A DNA stretch of 64,000 bases from Aquamicrobium sp. (GTDB lineage: Bacteria; Pseudomonadota; Alphaproteobacteria; Rhizobiales; Rhizobiaceae). A program made the translations under genes and the position numbers. The notes beneath the pieces were generated by a model. That model did no database searches and was not told the DNA's origin. It saw nothing but the letters and a program-made list of their open reading frames with translations. The stretch covers positions 620,001-684,000 of the forward strand of contig NZ_JAMLIE010000001.1 of NCBI RefSeq assembly GCF_023954335.1, read 5' to 3'. Shown here piece after piece: positions 10,182 to 18,025 of the stretch; the first letter of the stretch is position 1; each line of letters opens with the position of its first letter.

Positions 10182-11839
10182 GGCTGCGATTCCCGATCGT
10201 TCGCGCGAAGCTTGCGCATATGCCGCACGAGCCCGGTTGTCGAGGCGTCGCGATCGCCGGCATCCTCGCGGCCTTCGACGACAGGAAGAAGACCCGTCGC
10301 CAGCTCCTTGCCGAGTTCGACGCCCCACTGGTCGAAGGCGTTGATGTCGAAGAGCTGCGCCTCGACGAAGACGCGATGCTCGTAGAGCGCGATCAGCCGG
10401 CCGAGCGCGAACGGGTCGAGCCGGCGGTGCATCAGCGTCAGCGACGGCCGGTTGCCGGAAAAGACGCGGTGCGGGGCGACGCGCTCGATCTCCGCCGCGT
10501 CCGTGCCCTTCTCCTCCATCTGCGCCCGCGCCTCGTCGAGCGTGCGCCCCTTCATCAAGGCCTCGGACTGGGCGAGGCAATTGGCCATGAGAAGGTCGTG
10601 ATGGTGGGCGAGCTCCGGCTCGTGGCCTTCGGCGGCGACGATGAACTCGACCGGCACGATGTCGGTGCCCTGGTGCAGGAGCTGGAAGAAGGCGTGCTGG
10701 CCGTTGGTGCCGGGCTCGCCCCAGACCACGGGGCCGGTCGGCGTCGGCACCGGCGCGCCGTCCAGCGTCACGCTCTTGCCGTTCGATTCCATGTCGAGCT
10801 GCTGGAGATAGGCCGGCAGGCGGGCGAGCCGCTGGTCGTAGGGAATGATCGCGCGGGTGGGATAACCGCAGGCGACGCGGTGCCAGAAGCCGATCAGGCC
10901 GAGCATCGCCGGCATGTTCTGGTGCGTCGGCGCGGTCTCGAAGTGCCGGTCCATCGCTGTTGCGCCGGCGAGGAAGTCGCGGAACCGCTCCGGCCCGATG
11001 GCGAGCATCAGCGGCAGGCCGATCGCCGACCACAGCGAATAGCGCCCGCCGACCCAGTCCCAGAAGCCGAAGGTGCGCTCGGGCGAAATGCCGAACGCCT
11101 CCACCTTGGAAAGCGCGGTCGATACGGCGCAGAAATGCGCCCCGACCGCGTCCTCGCCCACCCTTGCCGCCAGCCAGTCCCGCGCCGTGCGCGCATTGGT
11201 CATCGTCTCGATCGTGGTGAAGGTCTTGGAGGCGACGACGAACAGCGTCGTCTCCGGGTCCAGCCCCTTCAGCGCATCAGTGATGTGCGCGCCGTCGACG
11301 TTGGAGACGAAATGCGCCGCCGGCCCGTCATGGTAGGGCGCGAGCGCCAGCGTCGCCATCGCCGGGCCGAGGTCCGAGCCGCCGATGCCGATATTGACGA
11401 TGTCGGTGATCTTCCTGCCCGTCGCGCCTTGGATCGCGCCGGAGCGGACGCCCTCGGCGAAGGCCCCCATCGCGTCGAGGACCGCGCGCACCGCGCCCGA
11501 CACGTCCTCGCCGTCGACCGTGAAGGCGCGGCCGGAAAGGTCACGCAGCGCGACATGCAGCACGGCGCGGCCCTCGGTGGCGTTGATCGGCTGGCCGGCG
11601 AACATCGCCGCGCGCCGCTCCCCGAGGCCGGCGGCCTCCGCGAGGTCTTCGAGCAGCGCGACCGTCGCGTCGGTGACGGCGCATTTCGAGAAATCGAAAA
11701 GCAGGTCGTCGAGTGTAAGCGAGAAGCGCCCGAACCGGCCGGGGTCGCCGGCGAAGGCGGCGCGCATGTCGAGGCCGCCGTTCTGGCGGCGGTGCGCCTC
11801 AAGCGCGGCAAGCACGGCGGAAAATCGCGTTCGGTCCAT
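10178..11839 (-). CDS. pgi: Glucose-6-phosphate isomerase
   Basis: A 553-residue phosphoglucose isomerase interconverting glucose-6-P and fructose-6-P in the cytoplasm. Recognisable elements are IVNIGIGGSDLGPAMA (phosphate-binding loop), FGFWDWVGGRYSLWSAIGLP (PGI signature 1 region), MESNGKS with the catalytic-site region, and GEPGTNGQHAFFQLLHQG with the catalytic Glu/His neighbourhood. The length fits E. coli Pgi (549 aa). I prefer the ATG at 11839 (MDRTRFSAV) because GGAGAAG lies just upstream; an ATG at 11851 is in frame and equally open but has no clear ribosome-binding site. It heads a two-gene unit with the HAD phosphatase. Confidence 0.96.
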   Translation of the reverse strand: MDRTRFSAVLAALEAHRRQNGGLDMRAAFAGDPGRFGRFSLTLDDLLFDFSKCAVTDATVALLEDLAEAAGLGERRAAMFAGQPINATEGRAVLHVALRDLSGRAFTVDGEDVSGAVRAVLDAMGAFAEGVRSGAIQGATGRKITDIVNIGIGGSDLGPAMATLALAPYHDGPAAHFVSNVDGAHITDALKGLDPETTLFVVASKTFTTIETMTNARTARDWLAARVGEDAVGAHFCAVSTALSKVEAFGISPERTFGFWDWVGGRYSLWSAIGLPLMLAIGPERFRDFLAGATAMDRHFETAPTHQNMPAMLGLIGFWHRVACGYPTRAIIPYDQRLARLPAYLQQLDMESNGKSVTLDGAPVPTPTGPVVWGEPGTNGQHAFFQLLHQGTDIVPVEFIVAAEGHEPELAHHHDLLMANCLAQSEALMKGRTLDEARAQMEEKGTDAAEIERVAPHRVFSGNRPSLTLMHRRLDPFALGRLIALYEHRVFVEAQLFDINAFDQWGVELGKELATGLLPVVEGREDAGDRDASTTGLVRHMRKLRANDRESQP

Positions 11840-12043
11840 CGTCTTCTCCATCGGTGACGCGGCCGCCCCCGTCCAAGGATATAGGGCCCTGGGTCGGCGC
11901 GGAGACTAGCAGGCCGGCCGCGATTGAAAACCCCGCCGCATGGTCGCAGCCGGGGACAGGCCCCGGCCCGCGCCATCCATGGCCCAAAGCGTGAAGGATC
12001 AGTGGCATAAATTGGTGCGATCAATTTATTTCATTGGCTTAAA

Positions 12044-12060
12044 GTCTTGGACCAGTCTTG
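12044..12060 (+). promoter_or_regulatory. Candidate MocR operator (direct repeat GTCTTG-N5-GTCTTG)
   Basis: Two identical GTCTTG hexamers start 11 bp apart, 49 bp before the MocR regulator gene, with a TGGACCA palindrome spanning their junction. MocR/GntR-aminotransferase regulators such as PdxR and TauR typically bind direct repeats one helical turn apart in their own promoters. No other candidate site was obvious in the 269-bp gap between pgi and this gene. Confidence 0.35.
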
Positions 12061-12108
12061 AATGGCGCTGGGCCAGAGCGAGTCAGCTAAAGGCCAGGGA
12101 GAGGTTTC

Positions 12109-13605
12109 ATGGCGACGCGCACCGATCCGGCCATCTGGTCCGGCCTGTTCAGGATTTCGGCCGATTCCGGCCAGACGCTCCAGGCGCAGATCCGCCAGGC
12201 CATCGTCGCGGCCATCCTCGACCGGCAGATCGCCGTGTCGATGCCGCTGCCCTCCTGCCGCATCCTCGCGGAAAAGCTCGGCGTGGCGCGCGGCACCGTG
12301 GTGCTGGCCTTCCAGCAGCTCGTCGACCAGGGGTTCCTCATCGCCCGCGAGCGGCGCGGCCATTTCGTCAATCCCGACGTGCTGACCTCGCCCGGCCATG
12401 TGCGCGGCGAGGCCGGGCAGCCGGCCGGTGCCGCCATCGACTGGAAGGCGCGCCGCCGCATCGCCGCCTCCGAGATGCCGGAGCCGAGCAAGCAGGAAAA
12501 CTGGATCAAGTCGTCCTATCCCTTCGTCTACGGCCAGTTCGACCCGGCGCTGTTCCCCACCGCCGAATGGCGCGAGTGCAACCGCATGGCGCTGGCGGTG
12601 CTGGAGATCCGCAACTGGGCGTCCGACATGGTCGACCGCGACGATCCGCTGCTGATCGAGCAGATCCAGGCACGGCTGCTGCCCCGGCGCGGCATCTTCG
12701 CCAATCCCGACGAGATCATCGTCACGCTCGGCGCGCAGAACGCGCTCTACATGCTGGCGACACTTCTGATGGGGCGCGGCACGCGCGTCGCCATGGAGGA
12801 GCCGGGCTATCCCGACGCCCGCTCGATCTTCCGCCTCGCCGGGGCCGAGGTCGTGCCGGTGCCGGTCGACAGCGACGGCATCCTGCCCGATGCCGTGCCG
12901 GCCGATTGCGGCTTCGTCTTCGTCACGCCGAGCCACCATTGCCCGACCATGGCCCCGCTGTCGGAGGATCGGCGCGCGCATCTCATCGCCGACGCCGAGA
13001 AGAACGACCGGATCATCATCGAGGACGGCTACGACGCCCAGCTCGTCGACGACGCGCCGCCGCAGGCGCTGCGCGGCATCGACCGCTCGGGCCGCGTCGT
13101 CTATGTCGGCTCGCTGTCGAAGACGCTGGCGCCGGGCCTGAGGCTCGGCTACATCGTCGCCCCGGCCGGGCTGATCGCGGAGCTGCGCGCGCTGCGCCGC
13201 TTCATGCTGCGCCATCCGCCGGCCAACAACCAGCGGGCCGTCGCGCTGTTCCTGTCGCTCGGCCACCACGAGGCGCTGGTGCGCAAGCTCTCCTCCGCCT
13301 TCACCGAGCGGCGCAAGCGGCTGTCGCAAGCCATCGACACCTTCCTGCCCGAATGGCGCTCGCCGGCCGTGCCCGGCGGCACCTCGGTCTGGCTCGAAGG
13401 CCCACCCGGCACCGATACCCACGCATTGGCCGAGGCGGCGCGGGCGCGCGGCGTGCTGATCGAGCCGGGCGCGCGCTTCTTCGACCGGCCGGAGCGCCAT
13501 TCCCGCTTCCTGCGGCTCGGCATCTCCTCGATCTCGCTCCAGCACATCGAGCCGGGCATCCGCGAGCTGGCGACGGCGGCCGGCCGCCGGCCGGCCGCGG
13601 CTTGA
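12109..13605 (+). CDS. MocR family regulator (GntR HTH fused to PLP aminotransferase fold)
   Basis: A 498-residue MocR/GabR-type transcription factor. Residues about 20-90 are the GntR winged helix (TLQAQIRQAIVAAILDRQI, LPSCRILAEKLGVARGTVV). Residues about 125-490 are a fold-type I aminotransferase domain with VTLGAQNALYMLA, the DGYDAQLV segment and the PLP-lysine motif YVGSLSKTLAPGLRLGY (Lys in SLSK). The aminotransferase part normally senses PLP plus an amino compound rather than catalysing transamination. It lies 121 bp upstream of a trimethylamine-methyltransferase-family gene in the same orientation, so it probably regulates that gene and itself; the effector is unknown. Confidence 0.9.
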   Translation: MATRTDPAIWSGLFRISADSGQTLQAQIRQAIVAAILDRQIAVSMPLPSCRILAEKLGVARGTVVLAFQQLVDQGFLIARERRGHFVNPDVLTSPGHVRGEAGQPAGAAIDWKARRRIAASEMPEPSKQENWIKSSYPFVYGQFDPALFPTAEWRECNRMALAVLEIRNWASDMVDRDDPLLIEQIQARLLPRRGIFANPDEIIVTLGAQNALYMLATLLMGRGTRVAMEEPGYPDARSIFRLAGAEVVPVPVDSDGILPDAVPADCGFVFVTPSHHCPTMAPLSEDRRAHLIADAEKNDRIIIEDGYDAQLVDDAPPQALRGIDRSGRVVYVGSLSKTLAPGLRLGYIVAPAGLIAELRALRRFMLRHPPANNQRAVALFLSLGHHEALVRKLSSAFTERRKRLSQAIDTFLPEWRSPAVPGGTSVWLEGPPGTDTHALAEAARARGVLIEPGARFFDRPERHSRFLRLGISSISLQHIEPGIRELATAAGRRPAAA

Positions 13606-13726
13606 GGGGCCCGGGCGGCAGGGGCAGCGAACCCGCGAACTGGATTAGAAGCGGCGAAAATTCTGGCTCAACCGGGCCCGCCGCCGCCGCGACATAGTGG
13701 CGGCGACCTGTCGCGGAGCCGAGGCC

Positions 13727-15220
13727 ATGCCCCTTGCCGCCGATGAAGACCATGCGCCGGCCGGGCCTGCCGCCGGCCGCTACCGCGCGCTTTCCGAGGC
13801 CGGCATCCGCCGTGTTCACGAGACGGCGCTCGACCTTCTCGAAACGGTCGGCTTCGCCAACGCCCCGCCCTCCTGCGCGGCAGTGCTGGCGCAGGCCGGC
13901 GCGCTTGCCGGAGACGACGGGCGGCTGCGTTTTCCCCGCGCCCTCGTCCTCGACACCATCGCCCGCGCCGCGCGGCATTTCACCCTGCACGGACAGGACC
14001 CGCGCAACGACCTTGCCCTGCAAGGCGGGCGGCCTCACTTCGGCACCGCCGGCGCGGCCGTCCATCTCGTCGATCTCGAAGCGCGCGACTATCGCGAATC
14101 GCGGCTCGCCGACATCTACGACGCCGCCCGCCTCGTCGACGCGCTCGCCAACATCCATTTCTTCCAGCGGCCGATGGTGGCGCGCGACATGGTCGACCCC
14201 GCCGATCTCGACCTCAACACGCTCTATGCCTGTGTCGCCGGCACGACGAAGCATGTCGGCACCTCGTTCACCGTGCGCGAAAACGTCGCCCCGGCGCTCG
14301 ACCTCCTTCACACGGTGGCGGGCGGCGAGAAGAAATTCCGCGCCCGGCCCTTCGTCTCCAACTCCAACCCGCTCATCGCCTCGCCGCTGAAATTCGCCGC
14401 CAACGCCTGCGGCGTCCTCGAGGCCTGCGTCACCGGCGGCCTGCCGGTCCTCGTCCTGTCGGCCGGGCAGGCCGGCACCAGCGCGCCGCCGGCGCTGGCC
14501 GGCGCGCTGGTCCAGGCCGTGGCCGAGACCTTGGCCGGCCTCGTCTACGTCAACGCGCTGAAGCCCGGCCATCCGTGCATCCTCGGCCTCTTCCCCTTCG
14601 CCTGCGACCCGCGCACCGGCGCGATGGCCGGCGGCTCGGCCGGGCAGGCGCTGCTCGCCGCCGCCTGCGGCCAGATGGCGGCGTTCTACGACCTGCCGGG
14701 CGGCTCGGTCGCCGGCATGGCTGACGCCAAGCTGCCCGACGTGCAGTCCGGCTACGAGAAGGGCATCACCGAGGCCATGGCCGCGCTTGCCGGCGTGTCG
14801 CTGGTCTACGAGGCGGCGGGCATGCACGCCGCGCTCGGCGGCTTCTGCCTCGAAAGCCTCGTCATCGACAACGACATGATTGGCGAATGCCTGCGCTGCG
14901 CGGAAGGCATCGAGGTCAGCGATGAGACCCTGTCCTTCGAGACGATCGCACGCACCTGCACGCGCGGCCCCGGCCACTATCTCGGCGAGGACCGCCCCGG
15001 CGCGGCGAACGACGCCGCGCGCCAACCCGCCTTCGCCGACCGCCTCGGCGTCAAGGACTGGCAGGAGGCCGGCCGGCCCGACATGCTCCAGCGCGCCATC
15101 GCGGAAAAGCGCCGCATCCTCGCCCACCGCTTCCCCCGCCACATCCCGCGCGCGCTTGACGAAACTTTACGCGCCCGCCACCCCAACATCCTCCTGCCGC
15201 GCGAGGCGATGGGCTGGTAG
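13727..15220 (+). CDS. Trimethylamine methyltransferase (MttB) family protein, non-pyrrolysine
   Basis: A 497-residue member of the MttB superfamily, whose characterised members transfer a methyl group from a quaternary or tertiary amine to a corrinoid protein. The TIM-barrel family pattern is visible: HETALDLLETVGF near the N-terminus, HFGTAGAAVHLVD, the repeated glycine-rich strands VLVLSAGQAGTSAPPALAG, and AALGGFCLESLVIDNDMIG near the C-terminus. The frame has no internal amber codon, so this is the non-pyrrolysine type (like the glycine-betaine enzyme MtgB), and the substrate cannot be inferred. I chose the ATG at 13727, preceded by GAGG; a GTG at 13697 is in frame. No corrinoid-binding protein or reductase is nearby. 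Confidence 0.85.
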   Translation: MPLAADEDHAPAGPAAGRYRALSEAGIRRVHETALDLLETVGFANAPPSCAAVLAQAGALAGDDGRLRFPRALVLDTIARAARHFTLHGQDPRNDLALQGGRPHFGTAGAAVHLVDLEARDYRESRLADIYDAARLVDALANIHFFQRPMVARDMVDPADLDLNTLYACVAGTTKHVGTSFTVRENVAPALDLLHTVAGGEKKFRARPFVSNSNPLIASPLKFAANACGVLEACVTGGLPVLVLSAGQAGTSAPPALAGALVQAVAETLAGLVYVNALKPGHPCILGLFPFACDPRTGAMAGGSAGQALLAAACGQMAAFYDLPGGSVAGMADAKLPDVQSGYEKGITEAMAALAGVSLVYEAAGMHAALGGFCLESLVIDNDMIGECLRCAEGIEVSDETLSFETIARTCTRGPGHYLGEDRPGAANDAARQPAFADRLGVKDWQEAGRPDMLQRAIAEKRRILAHRFPRHIPRALDETLRARHPNILLPREAMGW

Positions 15221-15267
15221 AGGATGGCCTTCGTCCCGGCGGGCTGGTTCTGGTCGGGATGTCGCTG

Positions 15268-15388
15268 CCCCTCATCCGCCCTTCGGGCACCTTCTTCCCG
15301 TGAACGGGGAGAAGGAAGAAGCGGCAAGGTCGCGGCAGCCTTTCCTCTCCCCTCTGGGGAGAGGTGGCCCGAAGGGCCGGTGAGGGGT
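15268..15388. repeat. RIME-type palindromic intergenic element, copy 1
   Basis: A 121-bp imperfect inverted repeat bounded by CCCCTCATCC and GGTGAGGGG. It contains two internal hairpin modules, CTTCTTCCCGTGAACGGGGA and CTCTCCCCTCTGGGGAGAG, and CCTTCGGGC/GCCCGAAGG pairs. Two related copies occur at 16568 and 26635. The layout matches the Rhizobium-specific intergenic mosaic elements (RIME) described from rhizobia. It sits between the MttB-family gene and a convergent hypothetical gene, where transcribed hairpins could act as a terminator. No coding capacity. Confidence 0.8.
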
Positions 15389-15441
15389 AGCGCAGACTTT
15401 CCCGAACCGGCGCAGTGGGAACGAACGGCGGGGCAGCGAAC

Positions 15442-15849
15442 TCACTCCTGCTCGATGGTAAGGCCGAACTTCTCCACCACCTTCGGGCTGACGAGGCGCG
15501 CGTGCAGCGCCAGCAGGATGAGGTCCGCATCCATGCCGTCGCCGGCTTCGAGCGCGGCGTCGATGCGGGCTTCCGCTTCCGCCGCGAGCGCCGGGCCGTT
15601 GCTCTGCGCGAACAAATCCGGCCCGACGAGGCAATAGGCGAACAGGCTCGCGACCGGCGCATACGCCTCGGCCGGCGGCTCCCTGTCCGGCCACGCGTCC
15701 TTCATCATGTTGACGATGGCGAGCTTGGCCCCGTCCGGCACCAGCGCCGGGTGGAGGTCGAAGTCCCGCAGCGCGGCGTCGAGCCGGCGCAGATCCTCCG
15801 AGCGGCCGAACCGCCCGAGAAAGCCGAGGGAGGAGTTGCGGCGGGTCAT
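15442..15849 (-). CDS. Conserved hypothetical protein, 135 aa
   Basis: A 135-residue acidic, predominantly helical protein without signal peptide, membrane segment or metal-binding motif. Alternating Ala/Glu/Asp-rich stretches (LRRLDAALRDFDLHPALVPD, AEAEARIDAALEAGDGMDAD) suggest a small alpha-helical bundle. I do not recognise a characterised family. Codon use resembles the neighbours, which supports a real resident gene, and CAGGAT lies a few bases before the ATG. It converges on the MttB-family gene with a RIME repeat between them and is transcribed in the same direction as the damaged small gene upstream. No function is proposed. Confidence 0.65.
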   Translation of the reverse strand: MTRRNSSLGFLGRFGRSEDLRRLDAALRDFDLHPALVPDGAKLAIVNMMKDAWPDREPPAEAYAPVASLFAYCLVGPDLFAQSNGPALAAEAEARIDAALEAGDGMDADLILLALHARLVSPKVVEKFGLTIEQE

Positions 15850-15914
15850 CGGTCGTTATCCTGTTCCGGCATGCCGCCGCTTATCGCATGCGCGGGCGCG
15901 CCGCGCCACCGCCG

Positions 15915-16192
15915 CTACGGCCGGCGAAGCTGCCGCGTTGGCTCGTCCGCCTGCTCGTGCTCGATCAGCGACGGCGGCGCGACGGCGGTAAGCCATTCGC
16001 GGTCGGGACGTTCTTCTTCAGCCTGTGCGGGAGAAGTCTCACGCCGGTCAGTCAGCCGCAACGCCATCCCCACGCCCAGCGCGAAGAAGCCCGCCGCAAA
16101 ACGAGCGGCACCATCAGCCACAGCGCCTTGATGATGTCGGGCGATGCCCGGTAGCTCGCCAGAAGGTCGGCCCAGAAACTGTAGTCTTCCAT
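15915..16192 (-). pseudogene. Small membrane-protein gene, apparently frameshifted
   Basis: From an ATG at 16192, preceded by a strong GAGGAG at 6-nt spacing, the minus strand encodes MEDYSFWADLLASYRASP followed by DIIKALWLMVP, which resembles the start of small rhizobial membrane proteins. In that frame it then runs into RRASSRWAWGWRCG and a stop, about 46 codons in all. Shifting by one base near 16100-16110 restores a hydrophobic segment, FAAGFFALGVGMALRL, and a plausible tail to 15915. The simplest reading is a one-base deletion (or a sequencing error) splitting a gene of about 92 codons. If the frameshift is real the product would be truncated inside its membrane segment. Confidence 0.5.
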
Positions 16193-16301
16193 CGGCATCT
16201 CCTCGAATGACCGAAGGAGATTCTCTTACAGGCAAGTAGAGCGGAAGAATATGTATTAGGATACATGGAATATACCCTGCCGAGACCGCTCCGTTGTCGT
16301 C

Positions 16302-16520
16302 ATGGACGTCAAGCGGCGATTTGGTTCGGCGGTTCGGGCGCGGCGCGTGGCCCTCGGCATCTCGCAGGAGGAGCTTGCCCTGCGCATCGACGCAGATCAG
16401 GCCTATGTCAGCCGGATCGAGGCGGGCGCGATGAATGTCACGCTCGAAACCGCCCAGCAGGTGGCGGATGCGCTGGAGACCGACGTCGCCGCGCTGTTCC
16501 CTACCGCGCCCCGGTCATGA
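16302..16520 (+). CDS. XRE-family helix-turn-helix regulator, 72 aa
   Basis: A minimal Cro/C1-type HTH protein. RFGSAVRARRVALGISQEEL forms helix 1-2, ALRIDADQAYVSRIEAG the recognition helix, and NVTLETAQQVADALETDVAA helices 4-5, so the whole 72 residues are the DNA-binding domain. Such stand-alone proteins are often autoregulators, toxin-antitoxin antitoxins or restriction-modification control proteins, but no toxin or R-M gene is adjacent. The upstream 65 bp are AT-rich for this genome (ATGTATTAGGATACATGGAA) and could hold its promoter. The ATG at 16302 has only a weak ribosome-binding site. Confidence 0.8.
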   Translation: MDVKRRFGSAVRARRVALGISQEELALRIDADQAYVSRIEAGAMNVTLETAQQVADALETDVAALFPTAPRS

Positions 16521-16567
16521 AAGCCGGTCCGTCCGCCATAGGCGCGTGATTTCGACCGCTTGCGCTG

Positions 16568-16690
16568 CCCCTCACCTTGCCTGCCGGCATCCTCTCCCCG
16601 TGAACGGGGAGAGGAGAGACTGTCGCAACGCTGCCGCTTCTTCCTTCTCCCCGTTCACGGGGAGAAGGTGCCCGAAGGGCGGATGAGGGG
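16568..16690. repeat. RIME-type palindromic intergenic element, copy 2
   Basis: A 123-bp inverted repeat from CCCCTCACC to GGATGAGGGG, with internal stems CCTCTCCCCGTGAACGGGGA and CTTCTCCCCGTTCACGGGGA and the GCCCGAAGGGCGGATGAGG end. It shares end sequences and hairpin modules with the copies at 15268 and 26635. It lies between the XRE gene and the 3' end of the convergent mrp gene. Apart from this element the 240-bp gap shows nothing further. Confidence 0.8.
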
Positions 16691-16760
16691 CGGCGCGACG
16701 GTTGAAGATCATGCTCCGTCGGAACGGACGATACGCTATGACCTCGGACGACGGGATGCG

Positions 16761-17909
16761 CTAATCGAACACGATCGCCGGCGTCGCCGCGTTCGCGGCC
16801 GCCTGCTCGGCCTCGATGCGCTGCTTCACCTTGGCGGCGATGGCGCGGTAGGCCCCCGCCTGCGCGCCGTCGGGGGCCGAGACGACGACGGGCGTGCCGG
16901 CATCCGAGGTCTCGCGGATGTCCATGGTCAGCGGCACCTCGCCGAGGAAGGGCACGCCGATGCGCTCTGCCTCCTTGCGTGCACCGCCGTGGCCGAAGAT
17001 GTCGTAGCGGTTGCCCGTATCCGGCGCGATGAAATAGCTCATGTTCTCGACGAGACCGAGCACCGGCACCTCGACCTTGTTGAACATGTTGAGGCCCTTG
17101 CGCGCATCGATGAGGGCGAGGTCCTGCGGCGTGGAGACGATGACGGCACCGGCAAGCGGCACCTGCTGGGCCATGGTGAGCTGCGCATCCCCCGTGCCCG
17201 GCGGCATGTCGACGACGAGCACGTCGAGATCGCCCCAGGCGACCTCGCGCAGCATCTGCATCAGCGCCGACTGGATCATCGGGCCGCGCCAGATCATCGC
17301 CACCTCCTCGTCGACGAGGAAGCCCATGGACATGACCTTGATGCCGTAATTCTCCATCGGCTTCAGCACCTTGCCGTCCACCGTCTCGGGTTTCCCCTTG
17401 ATGCCGAGCAGACGCGGCATCGACGGGCCGTAGATGTCGGCGTCGAGGATGCCGACCGTCAAACCCTCCGCCGCCAGCCCGAGCGCGAGGTTGACCGCCG
17501 TGGTCGACTTGCCGACGCCGCCCTTGCCCGAGGCGACGGCGATGATCGCCTCGATGCCCGGAACCCCGCGCCGCGCCTGCTGGCGCCCAGTGGGCGCGGC
17601 GGCCGGCGTCGGCCGCGTCGCGGCGGGGCGTGCCGGCGGGGCCGCCTCCATGCCGCCGCCCTTCTTCTCGGCGGTCAGCGACACCACCGTGCCCTCGACG
17701 CCCGGCATCGCCCTGACCGCGCGCTCGGCCGCCGCACGCAGCGGCTCCAGCGCCTCGGCGCGCTCGGCCGGCACGGTGATCGAGAAGAACACCTTGCCGT
17801 TGACGATGACGATGGTCGACACCAGCCCGAGCGAGACGATGTCGCCCTCGAAATCTGGTCCCTTGATCGTCCTCAGCGTTTCGAGGACGGCTTCCCTGGT
17901 GACGGACAT
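16761..17909 (-). CDS. mrp: Mrp/NBP35-family P-loop ATPase (ApbC-like), lacking cysteines
   Basis: A 382-residue member of the Mrp/ApbC family, which carries Fe-S clusters to target apoproteins. Residues about 1-80 form a DUF59/MIP18-like domain, 85-118 a Pro/Ala-rich linker, and 120-370 the ATPase with deviant Walker A ASGKGGVGKSTT (Lys near 129), DADIYGPSMPRLLG and DMPPGTGDAQLTMAQ. In the usual CxxC position, after ENMSYF, the sequence reads IAPDTGNRYDIFGHGG, and the whole protein contains no cysteine. It cannot therefore bind a bridging cluster through Cys in the standard way. It is divergent from the LysR-fds unit, where a molybdenum/Fe-S enzyme is encoded. Confidence 0.93.
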   Translation of the reverse strand: MSVTREAVLETLRTIKGPDFEGDIVSLGLVSTIVIVNGKVFFSITVPAERAEALEPLRAAAERAVRAMPGVEGTVVSLTAEKKGGGMEAAPPARPAATRPTPAAAPTGRQQARRGVPGIEAIIAVASGKGGVGKSTTAVNLALGLAAEGLTVGILDADIYGPSMPRLLGIKGKPETVDGKVLKPMENYGIKVMSMGFLVDEEVAMIWRGPMIQSALMQMLREVAWGDLDVLVVDMPPGTGDAQLTMAQQVPLAGAVIVSTPQDLALIDARKGLNMFNKVEVPVLGLVENMSYFIAPDTGNRYDIFGHGGARKEAERIGVPFLGEVPLTMDIRETSDAGTPVVVSAPDGAQAGAYRAIAAKVKQRIEAEQAAANAATPAIVFD

Positions 17910-17919
17910 GGCGGCGGCT

Positions 17920-17953
17920 CTATCGGTCTGTTTAGATAGATCGGGGATAGATC
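17920..17953. promoter_or_regulatory. LysR-type operator cluster between mrp and the LysR gene
   Basis: CTATC (17920-17924) and GATAG (17935-17939) form an inverted repeat, and the 8-mer GATAGATC occurs twice (17935-17942 and 17946-17953), starting exactly 11 bp apart. The same GATAG/CTATC arms recur in front of fdsG at 18921-18937. LysR regulators bind such interrupted palindromes and typically autoregulate from a divergent promoter. I infer these are the sites of the adjacent LysR protein. Confidence 0.55.
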
Positions 17954-18025
17954 ATTTCCTTGGCGAAACCAAGTCGGCCCTTCAGCCACCTTGCGCCCGC
18001 GAAGAATTTGCCCGACCTTCCGGCG

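Noticed and set aside
13301..15142. Long minus-strand frame opposite the MttB-family gene and the end of the MocR gene
   Set aside because: Overlaps two well-supported genes; low-complexity composition with no domain.
13727..15220. Pyrrolysine-containing trimethylamine methyltransferase
   Set aside because: The reading frame has no internal TAG; it is the non-pyrrolysine subgroup.
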